A stretch of DNA of 64,000 nucleotides from Bacteroidales bacterium (GCA_016936975.1 JAFGWU010000039.1:21024-85023), one strand, 5' to 3'. Positions 1 to 9,919 are shown, counted from the stretch's first letter. A program made the numbers and translations. The notes: a model not told the origin generated them from the letters alone.

Positions 1-291
1 CTGGATCCCGGATTAATTGAAATGGTTAAAGACGGAATGACCTATGGGCTTCTGGATCATACCTACAATGCCTATCTCCGGCTTTTGCCCGACCTCACTG
101 AATTACAAAAGAAAAAAATCAGGGAATGGCTGGTGGAGGCGAGGGAAACCGCTATGGATTCGGGCAGTTCAGAGGAGAAACACGCCTGTTTCCGGAAATA
201 CAGGGGAAAAATAAATAATTATCTTTCTGAAGAAGGTTATGATCTGAAACAGGCTGAACGGGAGAATGCGAAGAGTCAGGCCACCTGGTAA
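1..291 (+). CDS. DUF3826 family protein, C-terminal part
   Basis: The frame is open from base 1, so the gene starts before the window; the ATG at 22 is internal. The visible 97 residues contain the conserved end of DUF3826: a helix with LRLLPDLTELQKKKIREWLVEA, then ETAMDSGSSEEKHACFRKYRGKINNYLSEEGYDL. DUF3826 proteins are small (roughly 200 residues), exported, and found beside pectin and rhamnogalacturonan hydrolases in Bacteroidetes. No catalytic role is established that I know of. It is followed by 40 bp and then the DUF6298 gene on the same strand, so it probably belongs to the same transcript. Family call fairly sure; function unknown. Confidence 0.8.
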   Translation: MDPGLIEMVKDGMTYGLLDHTYNAYLRLLPDLTELQKKKIREWLVEARETAMDSGSSEEKHACFRKYRGKINNYLSEEGYDLKQAERENAKSQATW

Positions 292-331
292 GTAAAGGCT
301 TTTTATCAAGGGATAAACATGCAGGAAACGA

Positions 332-3300
332 ATGATGGAATCCAGAAAATTTTCAGGCAGCCTTAAAAAAGGCATTTTTGGTTTTGTACTAATGGTATTG
401 CCGGTATGTGGCGTCCTTTTCGCCCAGGAAGTTACCGAAGTGCCAAAATTTTCAAGGATTTCCGGAGGGTATTTGAACCCGGTGCCGGATCAATACGGGA
501 ACCGGATCCCCGATTTTTCATATTGTGGTTATAAATCCTCGAATGTTCCTATTCCCGATTTACCGGTCACTCTTGTTGTCCCGAGACCGGAGGAGGATGC
601 AACGATATTGCTGCAATCTGCAATTGATCATGTGGCTTCTCTAATCCCAGGCCCGAACGGATTTCGCGGGGTTATTCTGCTGGAACCGGGCATTTACAGA
701 CTTAAGGGCAGATTAACCATTCGTGAATCGGGGATCATTATCAGGGGAAGCGGGATGGATGAACAGGGAACGACTTTGCTTGCTGAAGGAGTTGACCGGA
801 TGACCCTGATTCGCATTTCAGGAAAAGATGACCGCCGGGCTGGTCCTGAATATGATATCAAAGACAGTTTTGTTCCTGTAAATGCTTTTCAGTTCAGGAT
901 ATCTGATGCACATACACTCAGTTCCGGGGAGCGGATCATGGTTCAGAGACCATCCACGCCTGAATGGATTGATCTCCTCGGCATGAATGAATTCGGGGGA
1001 GAAACCGAATGGCTTGGCTGGAAACCCGGTCAGAGGGATATCTGCTGGTACCGGACGGTTACCGCGGTTGACGGAGACATGATAACCGTCGATGCTCCTC
1101 TTACCATGTCTCTTGATAAAAACTTTGGAGGCGGCAAAGTGATTCCGTTTAAGTGGTATGGACGGATCAGCCATATAGGGATTGAGAATTTGAGGTTACA
1201 ATCGGCGTACGACCGGACAAATCCAAAGGATGAATCGCATTGCTGGATGGCGGTTACTTTTGAGAATTGTGAGGATTCCTGGGTGCGCCAGGTCCGGTTC
1301 AGGCATTTTGCAGGTTCTGCTGTAGCCATTTATGAAACAGCAGGAAAAATTACAGTTAAGGATTGCATTTCGGAGTCACCTGTATCCGAGATTGGGGGAG
1401 GGCGCCGCTATACCTTCTTTAATATGGGTCAGCAATGTCTGTTTACCGGCTTATACTCCGAAAACGGGTACCATGATTTTGCAACCGGGTTCTGTTCCGC
1501 CGGACCAAACGCTTTCGTGGAGTGTGAATCCGGAAATTCATACAGTTTCAGTGGTGCCATCGACAGCTGGGCCACAGGGATATTGTTTGATATCGTGTCC
1601 ATCGACGGAAACAGGCTGAGTTTTAAGAATCGTGGTCAGGATGCGCAGGGTGCCGGATGGTGTGCGGCCAACTCGATGTTCTGGCAGTGCTCGGCCAGCT
1701 GGATTGATTGCCACAGGCCGCCGACGGCCTTTAACTGGGCGTATGGTTCATGGGCCCAGTATACCGGTGACGGGTACTGGGAAGAAACAGACAGTCATAT
1801 TTCTCCGCGCAGCCTTTTCTATGCCCAGCTTGCACAGCGTTTGAACCTGCCCCTGGACTCTTTCAGAAATGAATACAGGCCCGCACTGGGCGGGTCCACC
1901 ACATCACCCTCCCCCGAGCTGGCCGAAGAGATGACCCGCCTGGCTTACGAAAACGCATTCACTGTTAAGGATTATATTCTTACAGCACCGGTAAGGGACC
2001 CTATCTCTGCAGACCGAAGCAATGCTGATGTATTTGACAGAGTAAGTGCCGCGGAAGAGAATTCCAGTGTTGAAGAGAGAAAAAGAGTTGGGATTCTCAA
2101 CGGCGTAATTTTCAGTGACGGACTTGTGTTAAGCGGCGGACGAGCCAGTGTTCCCTGGTGGAGGGGTGATCCGAGGCCCTATGCCGCCCGGGTTGCCCGC
2201 CCTGCTATCACCCGGTTCGTTCCGGGCAGGTACGGACATGGTTATACCGACGACCCGGAACAGGTTTGTACCATCCTGAAAGCAGGAAATATGGCCGGAC
2301 TTGAGCATAATTACGGTCTCTGGTATGACCGAAGGAGGGATGACCATCAACGCATCAGAAGAATGGATGGGGATGTCTGGGCGCCCTTCTATGAACTTCC
2401 ATTTGCCAGGTCGGGGATTGGCATCGCATGGGACGGATTGAGCAGGTATGACCTCACACAATATAATCCATGGTACTGGAGCCGGCTAAAAGCCTTTGCG
2501 GATGCGGCAGAGGAAAACGGACTGCTGCTCTTACAGCATCATTACTTTCAGCATAATATTCTGGAAGCAGGGGCTCATTATGCTGATTTCCCATGGCGTT
2601 CGGCTAATAACATCAATGATACCGGTTTCCCGGAACCTCCGAATTATGCCGGCGACAAGAGGATATTCATGGATGAACAATTTTACGACATCGGACATGA
2701 AGTCCGACGCAATCTTCACAGGATGTATATCCGGAAGTGTCTTGAGAATTTTGCCGGGAACAGCAACGTTATTCACCTGGTCAGTGCCGAGTACACAGGT
2801 CCCCTGCATTTTGTGCAGTTCTGGCTGGATGTGATTGCAGAGTGGCAGGAAGAAACAGGGCATGATCCACTCGTTGCCCTCAGCACTACAAAGGATGTTC
2901 AGGATTCAATTCTTGCCGATCCGTTGCGCTCCGGTGTTATCGATATCATTGATATACGTTACTGGGGTTACCGGACCGATGGGACCCTGTATGCTCCTGA
3001 AGGCGGGAAGCATCTCGCTCCCAGGCAACATGCCAGGCTGGTGGACCCCGGCAGGAGGGGATTTGAAGAGGTTTACAGAGCAGTCAGGGAGTATCGCGTC
3101 CTTTATCCGGACAAAGCGGTGATATATTCGGAGAATTCCGGTTCAGACCAGGGATGGGCCGTAGTCATGGCGGGTGGGTCCCTGCCACAGTTGCCTGCAG
3201 ACCTTTCAGATGAATTCCTGATAAATATGGGAACCATGGAACCGGTTGAATCCGGCAGGGATGATGGAGAGGAGTGGATCATGAGAAACAGAAAAGGTGA

Positions 3301-3490
3301 TATGATTATATACTACAACTCTCCGGATTACAGGTTACCGGATTTGAATCTTTTGAAAAGAAGAAAGCAGGTCGAATGGATCGATCCTCTGACCGGTGAG
3401 ACTATCTCCGGGTTCCGCAATGTCCTGGGAAGGGGACGGACCGTGATCGAGCGTCCCCGGAAGAGTCCGGTTGTGCTATGGTTACATTAA
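332..3490 (+). CDS. Exported beta-helix / DUF6298 protein (pectin-associated)
   Basis: 1052 residues. An N-terminal signal peptide (hydrophobic stretch about residues 14-31, ending VLFAQ) suggests export. Residues about 60-480 look like a right-handed parallel beta-helix of the pectate-lyase-3 type (ILLEPGIYRLKGRLTIRESG, then repeated short strands such as VTFENCEDSWVRQVRFRHF). Residues about 600-1000 match DUF6298, with GRYGHGYTDDPEQV, LEHNYGLWYDRRRDDH and a TIM-barrel-like run. The last 60 residues (IIYYNSPDY...WIDPLTGE) resemble the small beta-sandwich that ends GH140-type enzymes. DUF6298 has no proven activity that I know of; a glycosidase or lyase acting on pectin side chains is an inference from context. 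It lies directly upstream of GH140 and is probably cotranscribed with it. Confidence 0.75.
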   Translation: MMESRKFSGSLKKGIFGFVLMVLPVCGVLFAQEVTEVPKFSRISGGYLNPVPDQYGNRIPDFSYCGYKSSNVPIPDLPVTLVVPRPEEDATILLQSAIDHVASLIPGPNGFRGVILLEPGIYRLKGRLTIRESGIIIRGSGMDEQGTTLLAEGVDRMTLIRISGKDDRRAGPEYDIKDSFVPVNAFQFRISDAHTLSSGERIMVQRPSTPEWIDLLGMNEFGGETEWLGWKPGQRDICWYRTVTAVDGDMITVDAPLTMSLDKNFGGGKVIPFKWYGRISHIGIENLRLQSAYDRTNPKDESHCWMAVTFENCEDSWVRQVRFRHFAGSAVAIYETAGKITVKDCISESPVSEIGGGRRYTFFNMGQQCLFTGLYSENGYHDFATGFCSAGPNAFVECESGNSYSFSGAIDSWATGILFDIVSIDGNRLSFKNRGQDAQGAGWCAANSMFWQCSASWIDCHRPPTAFNWAYGSWAQYTGDGYWEETDSHISPRSLFYAQLAQRLNLPLDSFRNEYRPALGGSTTSPSPELAEEMTRLAYENAFTVKDYILTAPVRDPISADRSNADVFDRVSAAEENSSVEERKRVGILNGVIFSDGLVLSGGRASVPWWRGDPRPYAARVARPAITRFVPGRYGHGYTDDPEQVCTILKAGNMAGLEHNYGLWYDRRRDDHQRIRRMDGDVWAPFYELPFARSGIGIAWDGLSRYDLTQYNPWYWSRLKAFADAAEENGLLLLQHHYFQHNILEAGAHYADFPWRSANNINDTGFPEPPNYAGDKRIFMDEQFYDIGHEVRRNLHRMYIRKCLENFAGNSNVIHLVSAEYTGPLHFVQFWLDVIAEWQEETGHDPLVALSTTKDVQDSILADPLRSGVIDIIDIRYWGYRTDGTLYAPEGGKHLAPRQHARLVDPGRRGFEEVYRAVREYRVLYPDKAVIYSENSGSDQGWAVVMAGGSLPQLPADLSDEFLINMGTMEPVESGRDDGEEWIMRNRKGDMIIYYNSPDYRLPDLNLLKRRKQVEWIDPLTGETISGFRNVLGRGRTVIERPRKSPVVLWLH

Positions 3491-3504
3491 AAAAAACAAA
3501 AGTT

Positions 3505-4896
3505 ATGGGTAAATTCTATTTAGCTATTGCATTCATTATGACACTCTGCCTCAGTTGCAGTAATGAAATTGAATCGAATCGCCTGGGCAGGCTCGAAGTG
3601 TCTGAAAATGGCCGATTCCTCCAGGACGAAGACGGCAATCCTTTTTTCTGGCTCGGAGATACAGGGTGGCTGTTATTCACAAAGCTGAACAGGGAAGAGG
3701 CAATAGTCTACCTCGACAACCGGGCAGAAAAGGGCTTCAATGTGATACAGGCCTCATTGGTTCATGGTATTTCGGCAAAAAACAGTTATGGAGATTCTGC
3801 ACTGCTGAACCGGAATATCGCAATGCCGGTAATAACGGAAGGGAGTTCATTTGAAAATGAGGCAGAATATGATTACTGGGACCATATTGACTATATCATC
3901 AGGCTTGCTGAAGAAAGGGGATTATATATGGCCCTGATCCCTGTATGGGGTTCAAATGTGAGGGCAGGATTGGTCAGCAGGAAACAGGCAGAGACCTACG
4001 CATCGTATATCGCAAATCGATACAAAACTTATTCCAATATCATCTGGCTGAATGGCGGGGATGTGCCCGGAAGTGATTCAACGGAAGTTTGGAATATCAT
4101 CGGAGAGACCATTCAGAAAACAGACCCCGATCATCTCGTGACCTTTCATCCCAGGGGCCGTATGCAATCCTCCATGTGGTTCCATGATGAGGAGTGGCTT
4201 GATTTCAATATGTTCCAGTCGGGTCACAGGCGTTATGACCAGGATGATACGGAACTGAACTACGGAGAGGATAACTGGCGTTATGCCATGGCCGATTATA
4301 ACCGGGTCCCGGTTAAACCTACCATTGACGGGGAACCATCCTATGAGGGCATTCCCCAGGGACTTCATGATCCGGAGGAACCCTACTGGACCGATAATGA
4401 CGTCCGTCGTTATGCCTACTGGTCGGTATTTGCCGGATGCTTCGGATTCACCTACGGACATAACAGCATCATGCAGTTTTATAAGCCAACGGACCGCCGG
4501 CCGGCCTATGGTGCAAAGATTTACTGGACAGAAGCCCTGGACGCCCCCGGTTCCTCTCAGCTGCAACACCTCAAAAGTCTTATGCTGTCGCGGCCTTATT
4601 TCGAGCGGGTCCCTGACCAGTCGCTGATTGCAGGAGATGAAGGCGAGAAATACCACAGGCTCATGGCCACTGCCGGTAAAAATTATGCCTTTGTGTATAC
4701 CTATAACGGAAGGAATATTTCAGTGAGTGGCGGTGCGATTCCATCGGACAGTTTAACCGCGAACTGGTTCAATCCTCGCAATGGAGAGATGAGCCTGATA
4801 GGTCGTTATAAAAACAATGATATACCAGAATTTGATCCCCCCGGGGAGATAACTGATGGAAATGATTGGGTGTTGGTTCTGGATTACCATAATTGA
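3505..4896 (+). CDS. GH140 family lipoprotein (apiosidase-type)
   Basis: The ATG at 3505 is preferred over the ORF-track start at 3478. It gives a clean lipoprotein signal (MGKFYLAIAFIMTLCLSC, lipid Cys18) and avoids running into the upstream gene. The 463-residue protein is a (beta/alpha)8 barrel of the DUF4038/GH140 type: NGRFLQDEDGNPFFWLGDTGW at the start, WLNGGDVPGSDS in the middle and KPTIDGEPSYEG near the end of the barrel. The Asp and Glu of the last two motifs are candidate catalytic residues. A short C-terminal beta-sandwich follows (ANWFNPRNGEMSLIG). The characterised GH140 enzyme of B. theta cleaves the apiose-galacturonic acid bond of RG-II side chains. The assignment to the family is strong; the substrate is inferred from it. 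Probably at the outer membrane or in the periplasm. Confidence 0.88.
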   Translation: MGKFYLAIAFIMTLCLSCSNEIESNRLGRLEVSENGRFLQDEDGNPFFWLGDTGWLLFTKLNREEAIVYLDNRAEKGFNVIQASLVHGISAKNSYGDSALLNRNIAMPVITEGSSFENEAEYDYWDHIDYIIRLAEERGLYMALIPVWGSNVRAGLVSRKQAETYASYIANRYKTYSNIIWLNGGDVPGSDSTEVWNIIGETIQKTDPDHLVTFHPRGRMQSSMWFHDEEWLDFNMFQSGHRRYDQDDTELNYGEDNWRYAMADYNRVPVKPTIDGEPSYEGIPQGLHDPEEPYWTDNDVRRYAYWSVFAGCFGFTYGHNSIMQFYKPTDRRPAYGAKIYWTEALDAPGSSQLQHLKSLMLSRPYFERVPDQSLIAGDEGEKYHRLMATAGKNYAFVYTYNGRNISVSGGAIPSDSLTANWFNPRNGEMSLIGRYKNNDIPEFDPPGEITDGNDWVLVLDYHN

Positions 4897-4909
4897 AAAT
4901 TTTAAGCAT

Positions 4910-7621
4910 ATGATCAGGAGATATCTATTTTTTCTGTTTTTCCCGGTGCTCATGTTTTCCTGTCAGGACAAACAGGAGGTATACATGTTCAGTACATTTC
5001 GTGAACCTGCGACCGAGGGACTTTATCTTGCCTACAGCCTGGATGGCTATCAGTGGAATGATCTGGGCGGGCCCTACCTGGTTCCGGAGGTGGGGAACCA
5101 GAAAGTGATGCGCGATCCCTCTGTAGTAAAAGGACCGGACGGCACGTTCCATATGGTATGGACCTCTTCCTGGCAGGGAGACTCCGGATTTGGTTACGCC
5201 TCATCAAAGGATCTGGTTCACTGGTCGGACCAGAAGTTTATTCCGGTTATGGCGCATGAGCCCGCCACGGTGAATGTCTGGGCGCCTGAATTATTCTATG
5301 ATGATGAATCGGGTCAGTACATCATTATATGGGCTTCCACCATTCCGTTCAGATTTGAAAAGGGGATGGAGGAGGAAAGAAATAACCACCGGATGTACTA
5401 CACCACCACAAAGGATTTTGAAACTTTCTCCGAAACGAAACTCTTTATCGATCCCGGGTTCAGTATCATTGATGCCGTCATCGTAAAACGGGATCAGAAT
5501 GATTATGTGCTCGTTCTGAAGGACAACACCCGTCCCAACAGAAACCTTAAGGTAGCATTCGGTTTTTCCCCGCTTGGGCCCTATTCCAATATATCCGAGC
5601 CTTTTACCGTGCAGTTTACAGAAGGGCCCACCGTTTTGAGAATAAAGGATGAATACCTGATTTACTTCGATGCCTACCGAAGTAAAAATTACGGTGCCGT
5701 GAGAACCAGAGATTTCAAAACTTTTGAAGACATTTCCGATAGTATCTCACTGCCGGAGGGCCATAAACACGGAACCATCTTCAAGGCCGATATGAAGATC
5801 CTTAAAGCCATTCAGAAGGGGAAGGAAGCACAGGAGCAGAAGCTGGATACCATCAGGTACACCGGGCATACCCTGAATAACGTGGATTACCATCACGGAC
5901 AGTTAAGCAATGCAGTTGGCGTACATAATATACAGGTTTTAAGAGCCAACAGGGAACAACCTGAATTTGCGGAAAATTATGGCTGGACCTACAACCATGC
6001 ACCGATGCTGGCTTATTGGAACAATACTTTTTATCTGCAATATCTCAGTGATCCTGTCGGGGAGCACATCCCTCCGGGTCAGACGTTCCTGTCAACCTCA
6101 GAAGATGGTTATGCCTGGAGCCGACCGGTACCGCTCTTTCCTCCCTATAAAATTCCCGACGGCACTACCAAAGAGGGTGAAGAGGGCGCTGCAAAGGATT
6201 TATATGCCGTGATGCACCAGCGCAATGGGTTTTATGTTTTCGAAGCCAGCCGTCTTTTAACATTTGGATATTATGGAATATCCCTGCATGAAAGGGACAG
6301 TCCGAATGACGGCAAAGGCATCGGAAGGGTTGTCAGGGAAATATACCGCGACGGCACCTTCGGTCCGATCTATTTCATACGTTATAACAAAGGATGGAAT
6401 GCCGGCAATACCGATTACCCGTTTTTCCGGGAGAGCCGGGACACGGGATTCGTAAAGGCCTGCATGGAAGTGCTGGATAATCCCCTGATGATGCAGCAGT
6501 GGAATGAGGAATCGGATCGGGATGATCCGCTGATTCCGATGAACGAGGAATATAAGGCTTTCTGCTATTATCATCTTCCGGATGGCAGGGTTGTCGGATT
6601 GTGGAAGCATGCACTCACTGCAATGAGCCTGGATGAAGGGAAAAACTGGACAAAGCCCATCAGGGCGCCGGGATTCGTTAATTCAAACGCCAAGATCTGG
6701 GGTCAGCGGACCTCTGATGGCCGTTATGCGACCGTGTACAATCCTTCGGATTTCAGGTGGCCCCTTGCCATTTCGGTGAGTGAAGACGGACTGGAGTACA
6801 GGAACCTGCTGCTTGTTAACGGAGAAATAACCACCATGCGATACGGGGGTAACTATAAATCATACGGTCCGCAATATGTTCGCGGCATCCTGGAAGGAAA
6901 TGGTACTCCCCCGGATGGAAACCTCTGGGTTACATACAGTATGAATAAAGAAGATATCTGGGTTTCTTCCATAGCCGTTCCGGTTACAGATACGATAATC
7001 CAACATGTGGATGAGGTATTTGAGGAAATGAAAGAGGGAACCGAACTGGATTCCTGGAATATTTACAGTCCACAATGGGCCAGGGTGGAGATGACGGAGG
7101 ATACCGACGGCTCAAGGGCGCTTCTGGTCTCAGACAGGGATCCTTTTGATTATGCAAAGGCAGAGCGCAAATTCCCCGGATCAAAAGCGGTCGAGGTCGA
7201 GTTCGTGGTATCCCCGGCACAGAATGATCATGGATTGCTTCATGTTGAATTGCAGGACAGAAAGGGAATGCCGGCTCTCCGGCTGATTTTTGACAGTGAC
7301 GGGAGAATGAAGCACAAGGCCGGTTACAGGTTCAGAAATATTATGAACTATGATCCCGACAGGGAGTATAAAATAAAAATCGAAGCCTGGACCCATAATC
7401 GTTTTTATAATATTTATGTTGACGGGGAACAGAAAACCAGCGGATTGTTCTTCCAACCGGTTCATTATCTTGACAAGATAACCTTCCGCTCAGGGGAAAT
7501 CAGGAGATTTCCCGATGCGGATACCCCGACGGACCAGAAGTTTGATATCCGGCAGAACGGACCTCCTGTCCAGGAAGCACGGTACTTCATTAAATATTTA
7601 AAAACACGTACCATAGAGTAA
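4910..7621 (+). CDS. Multimodular GH43-like / sialidase-like / LamG lipoprotein
   Basis: The start at 4910 (MIRRYLFFLFFPVLMFSC) gives a lipoprotein signal with lipid Cys18. The ORF-track start at 4856 lies inside GH140. The 903-residue protein has three parts. Residues about 25-300 form a GH43-type five-bladed propeller, with the usual acids visible: RDPSVV, VWAPELFYD, SIIDAVIV and TEGPTVL. Residues about 330-680 form a second, sialidase-like propeller with Asp-box sequences STSEDGYAWSRP and SLDEGKNWTKP. Residues about 690-870 form a LamG/concanavalin-like sandwich (FYNIYVDGEQKTSG). GH43 enzymes mostly cleave L-arabinose or D-xylose. The sialidase-like part could act on Kdo or Dha-type sugars or be non-catalytic. 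Located 13 bp after GH140, so cotranscription is likely. Confidence 0.75.
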   Translation: MIRRYLFFLFFPVLMFSCQDKQEVYMFSTFREPATEGLYLAYSLDGYQWNDLGGPYLVPEVGNQKVMRDPSVVKGPDGTFHMVWTSSWQGDSGFGYASSKDLVHWSDQKFIPVMAHEPATVNVWAPELFYDDESGQYIIIWASTIPFRFEKGMEEERNNHRMYYTTTKDFETFSETKLFIDPGFSIIDAVIVKRDQNDYVLVLKDNTRPNRNLKVAFGFSPLGPYSNISEPFTVQFTEGPTVLRIKDEYLIYFDAYRSKNYGAVRTRDFKTFEDISDSISLPEGHKHGTIFKADMKILKAIQKGKEAQEQKLDTIRYTGHTLNNVDYHHGQLSNAVGVHNIQVLRANREQPEFAENYGWTYNHAPMLAYWNNTFYLQYLSDPVGEHIPPGQTFLSTSEDGYAWSRPVPLFPPYKIPDGTTKEGEEGAAKDLYAVMHQRNGFYVFEASRLLTFGYYGISLHERDSPNDGKGIGRVVREIYRDGTFGPIYFIRYNKGWNAGNTDYPFFRESRDTGFVKACMEVLDNPLMMQQWNEESDRDDPLIPMNEEYKAFCYYHLPDGRVVGLWKHALTAMSLDEGKNWTKPIRAPGFVNSNAKIWGQRTSDGRYATVYNPSDFRWPLAISVSEDGLEYRNLLLVNGEITTMRYGGNYKSYGPQYVRGILEGNGTPPDGNLWVTYSMNKEDIWVSSIAVPVTDTIIQHVDEVFEEMKEGTELDSWNIYSPQWARVEMTEDTDGSRALLVSDRDPFDYAKAERKFPGSKAVEVEFVVSPAQNDHGLLHVELQDRKGMPALRLIFDSDGRMKHKAGYRFRNIMNYDPDREYKIKIEAWTHNRFYNIYVDGEQKTSGLFFQPVHYLDKITFRSGEIRRFPDADTPTDQKFDIRQNGPPVQEARYFIKYLKTRTIE

Positions 7622-7644
7622 TCGGAAAAAAGGAGAACAAACAT

Positions 7645-9855
7645 ATGAACAGGTTAATATATAAAATCAGATTGATCATTCCTGTCCTGTTACTTTCAGG
7701 AATCCTTTGGGCTCAGCCGGTCGCTTTTCCGGGGGCGGAAGGGTTCGGCAAATGGGCAACGGGGGGGCGCGGCGGTGAAGTGGTTGCAGTTACGAATCTG
7801 CTGGATGATCCGGCCAATCCGCCGGAAGGTAGTTTCCGCTGGGCGCTGGACCAGGCTTATGAAACGGTTGAACACCCTGCTCTTCCGGGAGTGTTTATTG
7901 ATGTGCCGCTTCCACTGACCATTATTTTCAGGGTTTCGGGTATTATTGAATTACAGGATGAGCTGACAATTCAGCGATCGAACCTGACCATAGCGGGGCA
8001 GACTGCACCGGGAGACGGCATTTGTTTTAAAGGGCACTATGTTTCAATCAGCGGCGGGGGTACAGCCGGAATACAGAAAAATATCATTCTGAGATACCTC
8101 AGGTTTCGTCCGGGAATTGATATTGATCCTGATGATCTTGCAGGAGGAATAGCCGGACTTGGAGTGGAAAACTGCGAAAACATCATCGTCGATCACTGTT
8201 CCTTCAGCTGGGCCAACGAAGAGTGTGCCATTTTTTACGATAATAAGTATGTAACCGTCCAGTGGTGTATTGCCAGCGAGGGCCTTTACGATGCCGGTCA
8301 TGCCAAGGGTGTCAGGTCCTATTGCGGAGTCTGGGGAGGTCAGTATTCCTCCTTTCACCACAATCTGATTGCCCACAATAAAAGCCGGACCATCCGGTTT
8401 AACGGGGCACGTGCGCATGATAAGGAAGCATTGGTGGATTACAGAAACAATGTAATTTACAATTGGAACAGCATAGGTGCCTGCTACGGCGGAGAGGTAG
8501 ATCTCACCGGGGGATTTTCACATGCAAACATGGTGGGCAATTATTATAAACCGGGACCGGCCACCCCGTCCACACTCCGGTTTGTTTCCCCGAGCTATAA
8601 TTCCGAAAAAGCCAAAGGCGTTGGAAAATGGTTCCTGGAAGGCAATTTCATGTCGGGTGATGAGAATAAAACGAATGATAACTGGCTGGGAGTAAGCCTG
8701 GGTGAGGTCCCGACGGCTTTGCGGGATGATGCCCGATCCGATATTCGGTTCAGGGTGGATGAACCTGTGCCGACACAGACTGCAGAGGAGGCTTATAACG
8801 CTGTTCTCGAAAAGGCCGGTGCAGCCTTTCCAAGGGATGTCATTGATGCACGAATCGTAAATGAAACGTTTACAGGCACGGCCACCGGTACCGGGGTGAT
8901 TGGAAATGGCATCATCGATGATCCCGCAGTTGTTGGAGGGTATCCTGAATATAATACTCATGACGTTCCCGGTGACCAGGATGAGGACGGTATGGATGAT
9001 GCATGGGAACGCCTGAACGGACTGAATCCTGAAGACAGGGAAGAACGGAATATCCTTAACGGGGAGGGTTATACCATGCTGGAGGTTTACCTGAACAGCC
9101 TGGTCGGGGATCTTACCCTGATACTGCCCCCCGTGGTTCACATCAAGGGAATAGATTTGTCTTACTGCGCCGGAGATGTTGCGGATATGCTTCTTGGTTC
9201 TCCTGAAGGCGGGATGTTTCAGCCGGCAGATTGGATTACCATTCTCGGCGGGGATACGGCAATGTTTGATCCCGCAGTAGCAGGAGATTATGAGGTAAAA
9301 TACATCTATGATGATGGTGCGGGACGTAAAGACAGTATCATTGAAACGATTACCGTTCATGCTTTGCCTGAGGCCACTATCAGCGGGCTTGAAGATTCAT
9401 ATTATCAGGATCAGGCTTTCATTACAGTAACAGGAAACCCTCAAAACGGAGCGTTTCTTGAGTGTGACGGAATAGTAAACCCGGGAAATGATGAATCCCT
9501 TTTTGACATTTCTGAACAGGGAGAGTACACCATTCTTTACCGGTACGTTGATGGATTCGGTTGTGTGGATACTGCCGAGGCGACTACGGTCATAAATCCC
9601 CCGGTTGCACTGGAAGTCAGTGAAGCGGGCAGAGGAATTGAAATCTTCCCAAATCCGGTGGGTAATGCCATCAGGATCAAATCCGATTATAAAATTACCA
9701 GGGTCTGCTTCTATGATTCCTCCGGATTGAAAGTCAGAGAAATAAAAAAATCAGATATCGACGTGATTGATACCGGCCATATGAAAGGCGGCGTATATTA
9801 TCTGCATATATACAGGGGGGATGAACTGGCAGTGAAACGGATGGTAAAAATATAA
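7645..9855 (+). CDS. Pectate lyase (PL1 type) with T9SS sorting domain
   Basis: 736 residues. A signal peptide ends at about residue 23 (GILWAQ). The PL1-type beta-helix follows: VAFPGAEGFGKWATGGRGGE, LTIAGQTAPGDGICFKG, IILRYLRFRPG, NIIVDHCSFSWANEEC. PL1 enzymes cut polygalacturonate by calcium-dependent beta-elimination. After residue 430 a calcium-binding-like stretch (DQDEDGMDDAWERLNGLNP) leads into two Ig-like modules. Residues about 660-736 are a type A T9SS sorting domain (IEIFPNPVGNAIRI...GGVYYLHIYRGDELAVKRMVKI), so the enzyme should be secreted across the outer membrane. AAGGAG lies 8-13 bp before the ATG, a rare Shine-Dalgarno-like site in this window. Preceding gap 23 bp; followed by a 201-bp gap. 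Confidence 0.9.
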   Translation: MNRLIYKIRLIIPVLLLSGILWAQPVAFPGAEGFGKWATGGRGGEVVAVTNLLDDPANPPEGSFRWALDQAYETVEHPALPGVFIDVPLPLTIIFRVSGIIELQDELTIQRSNLTIAGQTAPGDGICFKGHYVSISGGGTAGIQKNIILRYLRFRPGIDIDPDDLAGGIAGLGVENCENIIVDHCSFSWANEECAIFYDNKYVTVQWCIASEGLYDAGHAKGVRSYCGVWGGQYSSFHHNLIAHNKSRTIRFNGARAHDKEALVDYRNNVIYNWNSIGACYGGEVDLTGGFSHANMVGNYYKPGPATPSTLRFVSPSYNSEKAKGVGKWFLEGNFMSGDENKTNDNWLGVSLGEVPTALRDDARSDIRFRVDEPVPTQTAEEAYNAVLEKAGAAFPRDVIDARIVNETFTGTATGTGVIGNGIIDDPAVVGGYPEYNTHDVPGDQDEDGMDDAWERLNGLNPEDREERNILNGEGYTMLEVYLNSLVGDLTLILPPVVHIKGIDLSYCAGDVADMLLGSPEGGMFQPADWITILGGDTAMFDPAVAGDYEVKYIYDDGAGRKDSIIETITVHALPEATISGLEDSYYQDQAFITVTGNPQNGAFLECDGIVNPGNDESLFDISEQGEYTILYRYVDGFGCVDTAEATTVINPPVALEVSEAGRGIEIFPNPVGNAIRIKSDYKITRVCFYDSSGLKVREIKKSDIDVIDTGHMKGGVYYLHIYRGDELAVKRMVKI

Positions 9856-9919
9856 TCCTTCTTCGCCGGGATGTGCCGGGACTTCGGCAGACGGGGAGGA
9901 ATAGGTTAAATGGGTTTCG

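Noticed and set aside
4078-4656. 192-residue minus-strand ORF inside GH140
   Set aside because: Antisense to a clear glycosidase and without family features; shadow of the real gene.
4856-4909. ORF-track start of the GH43-sialidase protein at 4856
   Set aside because: It overlaps GH140 by 41 bp and gives an N-terminus without export signal; the ATG at 4910 gives a clean lipoprotein signal.
8518-9360. 280-residue minus-strand ORF inside the PL1 gene
   Set aside because: It lies wholly antisense to a well-recognised pectate lyase, has no recognisable domain and no promoter; treated as a shadow ORF.
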